A stretch of 60,205 bases of DNA from Brevibacterium jeotgali (lineage in GTDB: Bacteria > Actinomycetota > Actinomycetes > Actinomycetales > Brevibacteriaceae), in contig NZ_FXZM01000015.1 of NCBI RefSeq assembly GCF_900169175.1, positions 1 to 60,205 of the forward strand, written 5' to 3'. The notes below the pieces were generated by a model that made no database searches, was not told the origin of the DNA, and saw only the letters and a program-made list of their open reading frames with translations. Each line of letters starts with the position of its first letter. The first letter of the stretch is position 1. The position numbers and the translations under genes are program-made. Positions 53,257 to 60,205 of the stretch are shown in pieces.

Positions 53257-53258
53257 CC
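53200..53258 (-). pseudogene. YchJ N-terminal relic
   Basis: On the minus strand, in a frame different from the membrane-protein gene it overlaps, it reads NQTSAPSPCGGYPTG, matching EKTPAPCPCGGYPTG of the intact YchJ protein. The next residues do not match. It marks a duplication breakpoint. Confidence 0.75.
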
Positions 53259-53261
53259 AGC

Positions 53262-53960
53262 CTACTGACGCCTCCCACAAGGCTGCGACCGCCGGTGGAC
53301 CTCCAGCAGGAACGCGAGGATGTCCGGTCTAGGATCCCGCAGCAGGAATCCGACCTCACCGGTGAGCAGCTGACCGAGAACCGCCGTCCGCGTCTCAGAC
53401 GGCCGCCCGCGCCGCAGTGACACCTCTGACCGGCGAACATAGAAGCACAGAGCGAGCATTGCGGGGAGGCGGATCCTGCGGCGGAGGATTCCGCGCACGG
53501 CCACGACGTCGCACCATTGGGCGGCGAACACGGGACGCCGGTGCGGATCCGCTCCCCACACGTACCGCACCTCGTGGTGCGTGACGATGGTGCGCGGAGA
53601 CTGGAACGGAACCACGAACGTGAAGAGCACGGCTGCAGATCCGAAGACCAGCAGTCCCCCTCCGAGCAGGAGGATGCCGAACACAAGCTGCACGACACCG
53701 CTTGCCCGGCGCGACGGGTCGGAGAACAGCACCCACTCGGACCAGTCCATCGCGATGAGTCCTCCGCCGACCGCAACGAGGAAGATCCAGGACCCCACTG
53801 CCAGAAGCCCGACTTTGACGGCACTCGCACGGAACACCACCTGGCCTCGCATGTCGAGCTCACGCAGCCACTCCCCCACGCGACGTTGGTTGACCTTCCG
53901 CAGTGCCTTCTCCATGTCGCGGGTGTGGCCGGGCTGCCAGCCCGGCAGCTGCTCAGCCAC
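53262..53960 (-). CDS. Tandem-paralogue membrane protein 2
   Basis: 232 residues from GTG 53960, which overlaps the end of paralogue 1. It has VGEWLRELDMRGQVVFRAS, two helices (LLAVGSWIFLVAVGGGLIAM and LVFGILLLGGGLLVFGSAAVLFTFVVP), SPRTIVTHHEVRYV, and ends RPDILAFLLEVHRRS. Family unknown; probably envelope-localised. Confidence 0.75.
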   Translation of the reverse strand: MAEQLPGWQPGHTRDMEKALRKVNQRRVGEWLRELDMRGQVVFRASAVKVGLLAVGSWIFLVAVGGGLIAMDWSEWVLFSDPSRRASGVVQLVFGILLLGGGLLVFGSAAVLFTFVVPFQSPRTIVTHHEVRYVWGADPHRRPVFAAQWCDVVAVRGILRRRIRLPAMLALCFYVRRSEVSLRRGRPSETRTAVLGQLLTGEVGFLLRDPRPDILAFLLEVHRRSQPCGRRQ

Positions 53961-54639
53961 GATCGTCTTCTGGTTCTGGCACGTCCTGAACAGCCGCGTG
54001 CGCGTGCACCAAGAGCGCCAGCACATCGCGGCGCCTGCCCCGCAGCATCCCGTTCACTCCGTGCACCACCGTCGACCCCTGCGCGCTCACCCGGACCCAC
54101 CGCGCCCTGCGCACACCGTCGGCCCGCGCAGTGAGCATGACCTGGAGGATCGGCGGGAACGGCCAGCGAGTGGGTGTGAAGTGCCCACCCACGTGGACCA
54201 CATCGGCCCACGCCACGGAGAACAGCGTGAACACTCCACCCGGCTTCGAACCGATCGATTCGATCCCCCACCGCGAGACGATCATTCGCGGCCGCACGAC
54301 GGGGAAGACGAACGTCCACAGCAGCGCACCGAACCCGAACAGGATCAGTCCGGCGACGAACAGCAGCCCCATCCCGGCCTGCATCCACCCGCTGATCCCG
54401 CGATCGCCCGCGAACGGGTTCCATGTGGACACCGGCAGGACGATGAACCCCGCCGTGATGAAGATGACGAACACCCACGCGCCCAGCGCATATACAGCGG
54501 TCCTGAGGAAGCTGGTACGCAGCACCACGCGGCCCTCGCGCTCCAGCTCGTCGAACCACCGGTGGAGTCTCTTCGGGTCCGCCTGAGCGACCTCCTTCTG
54601 GAGGTCCGGGGAGAGTTCGCTGTCGCGGGGAGACGTCAT
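53953..54639 (-). CDS. Tandem-paralogue membrane protein 1
   Basis: 228 residues. ATG 54639 has GGAGG six bases before. It has LHRWFDELEREGRVVLRTS, two helices (AVYALGAWVFVIFITAGFIVLP and LLFVAGLILFGFGALLWTFVFPVV), RPRMIVSRWGIESI and the RRDVLALLVHAHA tail. First of three overlapping paralogues, so the set arose by tandem duplication and is one operon. The function is not recognised. Confidence 0.78.
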   Translation of the reverse strand: MTSPRDSELSPDLQKEVAQADPKRLHRWFDELEREGRVVLRTSFLRTAVYALGAWVFVIFITAGFIVLPVSTWNPFAGDRGISGWMQAGMGLLFVAGLILFGFGALLWTFVFPVVRPRMIVSRWGIESIGSKPGGVFTLFSVAWADVVHVGGHFTPTRWPFPPILQVMLTARADGVRRARWVRVSAQGSTVVHGVNGMLRGRRRDVLALLVHAHAAVQDVPEPEDDRG

Positions 54640-54837
54640 CTTCACCCTCCGAGCGTAGATCAGCACCCAGCACGCTGCTGGACGCCTGCTGTGTCAGTCT
54701 CGGCATACCCCGCGTGACGTACCGGTGAACTCTCTTCGACGTCGCTATCCCGGGCGGCGTCTGCGCTGCCACCCGTGGATACTCTGACGATGGCCGGCCA
54801 CGGCCGCAGTCGATTCCCCGTCAGCAGAGGCACCCCT

Positions 54838-54999
54838 ATGAGCGCCGATTCCGGCACGCAGACCACACCACCCGCCGAGTCGTCACCCGACGACCACAAG
54901 AAGTTCTCCCTCGGCGAGGACTGGGCAGCGACGATCGTCGGACTCGTGATCTTCACCCTCTGCCTGGTGGGCGTCCTCACCCCGGATTTGATCCCGTGA
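54838..54999 (+). CDS. Small single-helix membrane protein
   Basis: 53 residues: a polar start and one helix (TIVGLVIFTLCLVGVL). The stop overlaps the start of the YeiH-type gene (GTGA), so it is coupled and probably an accessory subunit or leader of that transporter. Confidence 0.7.
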   Translation: MSADSGTQTTPPAESSPDDHKKFSLGEDWAATIVGLVIFTLCLVGVLTPDLIP

Positions 55000-56213
55000 C
55001 CCCGCCGGACAATTCCCCCGCCCACGCTGCGGAGAAGGACACCACCGTCGAGGTCCCCTCCCCTGTGCCTGTGGCACCCGCCGCCGAGGCCCCACTGACG
55101 GCTGCACCCTCGTCCACCGTGCGTATCGGCTGGGCTGTGGGCGGACTCGTCGTCGTGGTGGGACTGGCATGGCTGGTCCAGTTCCTCGTGGGCTGGGTGC
55201 CGGAGGCCACCGGCGGCACCGGATTCGGCAGGGTCGCGAAGTCGATCGAGTACCCCGTCTACGCCATCGTGCTGGGCTTCGCTGCGAATGCTCTGCTGAG
55301 TGCCATCGGGCTGCGCGACCGGATGAGCGCGGCGTTCCGCACGGAGTTCTTCATCAAGGTGGGTCTGGTCCTGCTGGGCGCGACGATCGACTTCTCGATC
55401 TTCGTCCGCGCGTTCGGCCCTGCCGTCGTGCAGGCGTACCTGCTCATCACCGCGGTCTTCCTCTTCACGTGGTGGCTCGCCGGCAGGCTGGGCATCGACG
55501 ACAAGCTGCGGGCCCTGCTGGCGACCTCCCTGGCGGTCTGCGGGGTATCAGCAGCCGTGGCAGCAGCCGGCGCGGTGCAGGCGAAGAAGGAGCAGCTGGC
55601 GTTCACCGCCACTCTCGTCATCGTCTTCGCGGTGCCGTCGATCTTCCTGCTGCCGTGGCTCGCGAACGTCATGGGGCTGACCGATGCGGTGACCGGCGCG
55701 TGGATCGGCGGCAACATCGACACGACGGCAGCAGTCACCGCGGCAGGTGCTGTGGCGGGTGAAGGACCCCTGCAGATCGCTTCGATCGTCAAGGTCACGC
55801 AGAACGCTCTGCTAGGCGTCGTCGCGGTGCTGCTGACGATGTTCTTCGCCTTCAAGGTGGTAGCCGACGACTCTCCCGGCACACCGAAGAAGATCACTGA
55901 CCCGGCGGCGCTGAAGCTGCTGCGGGGACGCTTCCCCAAGTTCGTGCTGGGATTCCTCGCTGCTTCGGTGGTCGCGACGGTCCTGGGGCAGACGATGTCG
56001 CCGGAGATGCTGGAGCCCCGGCTCGACGTTGCGAAGGACATCCAGGTGTGGGCGCTGACTCTGGCGTTCGTGTCGATCGGGCTCGAGTTCAAGGTCCAGT
56101 CCGCGAAGGAGGCCGGGTGGAAGCCCGTCGTCGTCTTCGCCGCGGCCACGGTCGTGAACCTGGTCGTGGGTCTGGCGCTTGCCGCAGTGCTATTCGGCGG
56201 CTTCGAAATGTGA
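54996..56213 (+). CDS. YeiH/YadS-family putative sulfate exporter
   Basis: 405 residues from a GTG overlapping the preceding stop. About ten helices after a polar 40-residue N-terminus; LGFAANALLSAIGLRDRM, GVSAAVAAAGAVQAKKEQLAF, WIGGNIDTTAAVTAAGAV and FVSIGLEFKV are family-like (Cons_hypoth698). The substrate is not established; taurine- or sulfate-linked export is the family annotation. Confidence 0.88.
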   Translation: MTPPDNSPAHAAEKDTTVEVPSPVPVAPAAEAPLTAAPSSTVRIGWAVGGLVVVVGLAWLVQFLVGWVPEATGGTGFGRVAKSIEYPVYAIVLGFAANALLSAIGLRDRMSAAFRTEFFIKVGLVLLGATIDFSIFVRAFGPAVVQAYLLITAVFLFTWWLAGRLGIDDKLRALLATSLAVCGVSAAVAAAGAVQAKKEQLAFTATLVIVFAVPSIFLLPWLANVMGLTDAVTGAWIGGNIDTTAAVTAAGAVAGEGPLQIASIVKVTQNALLGVVAVLLTMFFAFKVVADDSPGTPKKITDPAALKLLRGRFPKFVLGFLAASVVATVLGQTMSPEMLEPRLDVAKDIQVWALTLAFVSIGLEFKVQSAKEAGWKPVVVFAAATVVNLVVGLALAAVLFGGFEM

Positions 56214-56286
56214 AGCACTACGCACAGCGGGTCCGGTAGTCTCGGTTCTGACAGTCGTTCTCACTCTGGAAAGAGCTGCTTCCCCG

Positions 56287-57183
56287 ATGCCCAAGATCCG
56301 TACTGCGCTCTCGATGCTCGGCTCGGCCAAGGACGCGAAGAAGTTCGCGGCCCGGTTCGACGATCCGAGCCGGAATCTGCCGGCACAGAGCCTCTTTCCG
56401 CCGGAGGAGGTCCGCCCACCGGTGACGGACGCACGCACGATCCTGCTCCGGGTGACGAATACGCCCGAGGGGCACGGGGACATCTTCGCTGTGGTGCACA
56501 CACCGGTGACGCGTGACAGCATCGCCGTGCTCGTCTTCAACCCGAGCATCGTCATCGAGGCCGGCGCGACTCTGCGCGAGCTGGTCGATCACTCCGGGTA
56601 TCCCGTGGCGGTGGCGATCGTCGAAGAGTTCCTGGGCACGCGGATCGATCACATCGTGGAGCTCACCGCAGAAGCGCTGACCGGCGTCATCGACGCGGTG
56701 GGCCCCCTCTCTACATACAGTCGCGCAGCGTTCTCCGCTGCCGGCGTCGACTTCGTCGAAGGCACGAACCGCCTGGACGGCGCGGCGGCGCGCGTCTTCA
56801 CCTCGGCTGATCCCGTCGACGACGCCGGGCAGACGCGCACGCGCAATCAGCGGGCCCTGCTGCGGTCGCTCCTCAACACGCTCGACGTCCGCAAGCTCGT
56901 GAAGGACAACGCGCAGCTGGTCCCCGTCCTCGACGCCGTCGTGAGCGGGGTTGCGAAGGACCCGGGTTTCACGTCAGCGGTCGTCACGCAGCTCGCGGCC
57001 GACCTGCGGGGCATCACGCGCAAGGACATCGTCGCAGTCACGGTGCCAGCTGCCTCGGAACGGCAGGAGAACGGCACTGTGCGCATCACCTTCGAAGCCG
57101 ACGTGCTCACCGCCCTGCGCGAATCGCTGACGTCCGGAAGTCCGCTGGAGTTTACCTCGAAGCTCGCAGAGATGGGGTACTGA
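56287..57183 (+). CDS. LCP-like protein lacking membrane anchor and key residues
   Basis: 298 residues. The central part (about 48-210) follows the LytR-CpsA-Psr pattern: VLVFNPSIVIEAG in place of SIPRD, FLGTRIDHIVELTAEALTGVIDAVG, FVEGTNRLDGAAARVF, and RTRNQRALLRSLL. The arginines that bind pyrophosphate-linked lipid are mostly replaced, and there is no signal or membrane helix. It is probably a divergent, cytosolic, non-catalytic relative. It converges with a true LCP gene next door, suggesting a local duplication. Confidence 0.65.
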   Translation: MPKIRTALSMLGSAKDAKKFAARFDDPSRNLPAQSLFPPEEVRPPVTDARTILLRVTNTPEGHGDIFAVVHTPVTRDSIAVLVFNPSIVIEAGATLRELVDHSGYPVAVAIVEEFLGTRIDHIVELTAEALTGVIDAVGPLSTYSRAAFSAAGVDFVEGTNRLDGAAARVFTSADPVDDAGQTRTRNQRALLRSLLNTLDVRKLVKDNAQLVPVLDAVVSGVAKDPGFTSAVVTQLAADLRGITRKDIVAVTVPAASERQENGTVRITFEADVLTALRESLTSGSPLEFTSKLAEMGY

Positions 57184-57211
57184 GCCAGTTGGGTCTTCCG
57201 CTGGCTGCGGC

Positions 57212-58054
57212 TCAGAGGTGGGCGTTTTCCGACTGTTCGGCGTAGTCGTCCACCGTGTCGTTGGCGAACGCGTCCTGGATCTCTGACTGCGCCTCCTCAT
57301 CGACTGTCAGGATCGACTGCCCGTCACCGGATCTGCTGGCGCCGCCCACTGGCGCGGAGAAGAACTGGAGGTCACCCGTCCGTACATTCCGCATCTCGTA
57401 GGCCATGCTCGCGATCTTCGAGGAGCTGAGGCTGTCGTCGACCGTCATATACGGGGAGAAATCGCGGACGATGCCAGCGATCTTGGTCGGGTTGCTGAGC
57501 GTGTCGGCGGAGATGATCTTGTCGGTGATGCCCTTGAGGAACGCCTGCTGATTGCGTCCGCGCTGCAGATCGCCGTCGGAGAAGTTCTTCCGAGCCCGCA
57601 CGAAGCTCAGCGCTTCTTCGCCGTTCAGGTAATTCGTGCCCTCGGAGAACGAGTGCCCGTTGCTCTCGAAGGCCTGCTGCGCTTCCACCTCCACTCCCCC
57701 GACGCTGTCGGTGAGCGCCTGGAAGCCTTCGAAATCGATGATCGCGAGGTGGTGGATGGGCGCGTCGATGAAATCACTGACCGTTTGCGTCGCGAGCGGG
57801 AGTCCACCGTGGCTCATCGCCGCGTTGATCTTGCCCTCGCCGTGCCCCTCGATGGGTACCCAGAGGTCGCGCGGAATCGACATGATCTGCGCTCCCCCAC
57901 GGTCGCCGTCGAGGTGCATGACCATCATCGTGTCGCTGCGATTCCCGTGCGCTCCCGCCGTGTAGTCCACGCCCGAGGCACGGGAATCAGAACCCAGCAA
58001 AAGGATAGTGGTTCCGACGCCTTTCTTTACTACTGGCCGCTCAGAATCTTCGCA
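57212..58054 (-). pseudogene. LytR-CpsA-Psr (LCP) gene truncated at its 5' end
   Basis: A good LCP domain from ILLLGSDSRASG through MMVMHLDGD, MSIPRDLWVPIEGHG, KINAA, IDFEGFQALTDSVGG, LNGEEALSFVRARKNFSDGDLQRGRNQQAFL to the end. LCP proteins transfer glycopolymers to peptidoglycan and need an N-terminal membrane helix; here the frame meets TAG at 58055-58057 about 15 codons upstream of ILLLG, with no helix and only a TTG as start. The break coincides with a fall in GC content. Confidence 0.75.
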
Positions 58055-58257
58055 CTAACGTGAGCCCGCGTCCAAGAACCAGCTTTCATGACCAATTCTA
58101 CTGTCCCCCGAATCCGATCATTTATATTCACTATGCGCAACGACCTGGCGGCCAGGCAAACGAATCACAAAACCGCCGTCTTTCAAGTATTCAACCAAAT
58201 AAACAGTAAGCATTTAGAGCGAACCATTTCAGCGAAACACAACTTCTAACATTGCAA

Positions 58258-59097
58258 TCAATCAATCGCGCGAACCAGCCGGTCTTCAGCCGATTCCCAC
58301 AGGCGACCAAGGCGCTCATCTTCAGCCTTGCTCAAAGTATGACCTGCCTCGTAGTAGAAACTACCCGGGGTAAGCGTCACTTCTCCAAGAAGTGGCCCCG
58401 CCTCATCCAAAAATAGATCGATGCGCGCGAACGGGGTCGGAGCCGCAACAGAGACTCTTCGAGCCATTTCCAGCAAGCGCGCCGCCCCACGAGGCGCATG
58501 CGCGACTACTCGGTCCTCAATCTTTTCGTTAAAGCGAATACGGTCGTCGAATACTGGAGAAAACTTTCCATCAAAGTAGCTTATTTTCAACCGCTTCTCA
58601 GTTCGGTCAATACGGATCACCAGGCCAATCTCCCCCTGAAACGCAAGAAACTTATAGTCGACCGGAATCGTTCTTAGCTCACTGCACCGGACCCAATATT
58701 CTGCTATAGTTTCACGGTTTCTCAAGTTAGCATACTTTTCAAAGATCGCGGTTTGATGCGCCAGAATCTCATCAGGAGCCCACAGCGCTCGCGTCATTGC
58801 GTCAAAATATCCGCCTTCTTCTTTGGTCAACAACATGACGCCTTCGCCTGCCGAGGCATATGAAGGCTTCAAAACAAACCGGTCCGGGAGAACACTGAAA
58901 TCCAACGACGAAGGCGTCGGGTAGAGCGAGTACTCTTTCGGGTACGGAACACCAATGGCATCGGCGAACGCCCGCAGTTTGGATTTATCCATCAACGAAA
59001 CTGGAAGATTAGGCTCCGCCTTGGCAACCCGCCGCCGCATATACTCTATGTACCTCAAACCTGAAACCTCCGCTGCCGCGGTCAGAATCCGCGGCAT
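58258..59097 (-). CDS. TupA-like ATP-grasp protein, low-GC
   Basis: 279 residues. DKSKLRAFADAIGVPYPKEY, RFVLKPSYASAGEGVMLL, EYWVRC, VDYKFLAFQGEIGLVIRIDR, RIDLFLDEAGPLLGEVTLTPGSFYY are the steps of the TupA-like ATP-grasp family that adds amino acids to cell-wall teichuronic or capsular polymers. The codon use is visibly AT-richer than every other gene in the window, a sign of transfer. The best-conserved start is uncertain; the ATG at 59097 has only AGG immediately before it. Confidence 0.82.
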   Translation of the reverse strand: MPRILTAAAEVSGLRYIEYMRRRVAKAEPNLPVSLMDKSKLRAFADAIGVPYPKEYSLYPTPSSLDFSVLPDRFVLKPSYASAGEGVMLLTKEEGGYFDAMTRALWAPDEILAHQTAIFEKYANLRNRETIAEYWVRCSELRTIPVDYKFLAFQGEIGLVIRIDRTEKRLKISYFDGKFSPVFDDRIRFNEKIEDRVVAHAPRGAARLLEMARRVSVAAPTPFARIDLFLDEAGPLLGEVTLTPGSFYYEAGHTLSKAEDERLGRLWESAEDRLVRAID

Positions 59098-59581
59098 CCT
59101 GTAATCGAATTATCCCTGACCCGCAGAGTCGAGCGGCTGGACGAAAACAGCCTGATTATCACAGCACGTAATGTACACAGCTACACTGCTATTAAAGATT
59201 TCATCCGAGAAGTCTCTCCCCTCTAAAATCAGCTTAAAGCCTCGTTAGGTTGGTAGCTTTCGTGAGCACCGGGTGAAGCCTACCGGACCTGACACGTACT
59301 CTTGGCCCAAGCCGCGCGCCTTCGTTGCTCCGCGGACGCGCTCCATCGATCGCCAGCGTTGGTGAACCTCAAATCAATCTCGCACCCCTAATTGCCAACT
59401 CGTCAAGCCGCCCGCGACCTGCGAACCTGCCAGGCGTGTGCCTGCACCATCGTAAATCATGTGTGGCAGGCCACTCGCATCATCAAGACCCCGAACGTCG
59501 AGGGCGGGCCCGAGCCCCGAGTAGTGGACACAGCGTGGTGTACTTTCAGGCGGCAATGCCCAGGTTAGGAGCACACGCGGC
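59098..59581. other. Non-coding stretch with mixed composition
   Basis: 484 bases between the ATP-grasp gene and the transposase tail. The first 130 bases are AT-rich and could hold the ATP-grasp promoter (minus strand). The rest returns to high GC. I see no credible gene, RNA or repeat. It is most likely debris of insertion and deletion. Confidence 0.5.
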
Positions 59582-59850
59582 CTAGGTGTAGGAGGCCATG
59601 ACGTTGTCGACACGTTCGTGGACACGGCTAGCGGGAGGCTGGTCTGCACAAGCGGTGTGAGGCCGATGGTAGTTGTAGTGGTGGACCCACACGCCAATCG
59701 AGTGTCGGCGGGCCTGTTCAGAGTCGTATGAGCGGGCGTAGAGGCATTCCTCGCTCAGCAGCCGCTGGTAGCGCTCGACTTTGCCGTTATGCCGGGGCGT
59801 ATACACGCGGGTGCGCTGGTGACGCGACGCCAGCGACTCAGCAGTACTGG
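59582..59850 (-). pseudogene. C-terminal fragment of an IS481-like transposase
   Basis: Reads RTRVYTPRHNGKVERYQRLL, then EECLYARSYDSEQARR and HHYNYHRPHTACADQPPASRV, the end of a DDE integrase core of the IS481 group. The catalytic Asp residues are upstream and missing. The fragment is cut near 59860, where an IS3-type end begins. Confidence 0.82.
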
Positions 59851-59864
59851 GGTTAGCCTCGAGT

Positions 59865-60205
59865 TGTAGACACCCGAGATAGCGGGATCACGGGTTCCGC
59901 TGGAAGGATGTCTGGCATGTCGTCAAGCAGAAAGCAGCGACGGTCGTACACCGAGGACTACAAGCGCGAAGCCGCGCATCTGGTCATCGATACAGGCCGC
60001 TCGATCGCGGCAGTGGCTGCGGAAATCAACGTCGGTCCCCAGACGCTGGGCAACTGGGTGCGGCAGGAGAAGGACCGCCTCCACGGGGACGGAAAATCCA
60101 CCGGTCCGTTGGAAGAAGACGAGCGGTCGGAGTTGAAGCGGCTACGGCGGGAAGTGTTCGAGCTGCGGGAAGACAACGCGTTCCTGGGAAAAGCGGCAGC
60201 CTTCT
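59865..60205 (+). mobile_element. IS3-family element, left part only
   Basis: A TGTAGACACCCGAG end at 59865 begins with TG as IS3-family ends do, followed by orfA at 59917. It seems to have inserted into the IS481 copy. The right end is outside the window. Confidence 0.65.
59917..60205 (+). CDS. IS3-family transposase OrfA (partial at window end)
   Basis: At least 96 residues. Helix-turn-helix RSYTEDYKREAAHLVIDTGR and SIAAVAAEINVGPQTLGNWV, then a leucine zipper with ELKRLRREVFELREDNAFL. OrfA binds the IS ends; OrfAB normally arises by frameshifting near the end of this frame, which is not in the window. Confidence 0.9.
   Translation, partial: MSSSRKQRRSYTEDYKREAAHLVIDTGRSIAAVAAEINVGPQTLGNWVRQEKDRLHGDGKSTGPLEEDERSELKRLRREVFELREDNAFLGKAAAF

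Noticed and set aside
59325..59585. 86-codon plus-strand frame
   Set aside because: No ribosome site, no motif, and it spans insertion debris.
1..60205. CRISPR array, rRNA or tRNA genes
   Set aside because: I looked for regularly spaced repeats with unique spacers and for tRNA/rRNA-like segments; the only tandem arrays are the 11-, 12- and 14-bp ones described and no RNA gene was convincing by eye.

Overview
The window is high-GC DNA (roughly two thirds G+C by eye) with actinobacterial gene content: DUF4193, DUF2795 and DUF6458 small proteins, an NrtR-nadA-nadC locus, a split lycopene cyclase, DUF5979 surface repeats, LCP proteins and many GTG starts with ATGA overlaps. It is probably a pigmented member of the Micrococcales or a close relative; I cannot name the genus. 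I saw no rRNA or tRNA genes and no CRISPR array.

Layout. 1-3187: 5' part of a very large secreted DUF5979-repeat adhesin, divergent from a large LuxR-type regulator (3466-5850). 5875-12299: an FNR-type regulator faces a six-gene block (HMA metal-binding protein, P1B ATPase with a CPG motif, cupin, MDR oxidoreductase, cytochrome b/molybdopterin oxidoreductase, small ferredoxin-fold protein). A perfect FNR-like box lies at an activating position before the first gene. 12389-21979: an LLM-family flavin oxidoreductase gene is cut in two by an 8,544-bp integrative mobilizable element. Joining the two ends at a shared TA restores the reading frame exactly. The element carries merR-merA-merF-like mercury resistance, a mob module, a Rep gene interrupted by an amber codon, 11-bp iterons and a large serine integrase. 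21995-34543: housekeeping and stress genes: PPOX, serine hydrolase, PspC, HhH-GPD, OsmC, nrtR with a doubled operator before nadA-nadC, a DGPF protein and SnoaL-type sigma factor, an internally deleted MFS transporter, a baeRF-type protein, DUF2795, TetR and FNT channel.

34575-46373: a C50-type carotenoid region. One overlapping minus-strand operon runs crtI-crtEb-crtE-photolyase, followed by crtYe-crtYf. crtB sits apart, and a divergent MarR (CrtR-like) gene faces a GTTAG-N5-CTAAC operator. A TspO gene and an aromatic-acid-exporter-type gene follow the regulator. Between crtYf and crtB lies an SDR-DUF2867 gene broken by an internal deletion.

46535-58054: a bifunctional beta-oxidation protein, an Abi-family gene preceded by its own promoter and a compact structured RNA, an AtoE-type transporter, a YchJ/SEC-C gene with two decayed partial copies nearby, three tandem paralogous membrane proteins, a YeiH-type exporter, a degenerate LCP-like protein and a 5'-truncated LCP gene. 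58055-60205: a lower-GC patch with a TupA-like ATP-grasp gene, then the tail of an IS481-like transposase and the start of an IS3-family element that runs off the window.

The best candidates for undescribed biology are the FNR-controlled CPG-ATPase/cupin/molybdo-oxidoreductase block, the Abi gene with its structured leader RNA, and the mercury element that combines a serine integrase with a HUH-helicase Rep and a mob cassette.
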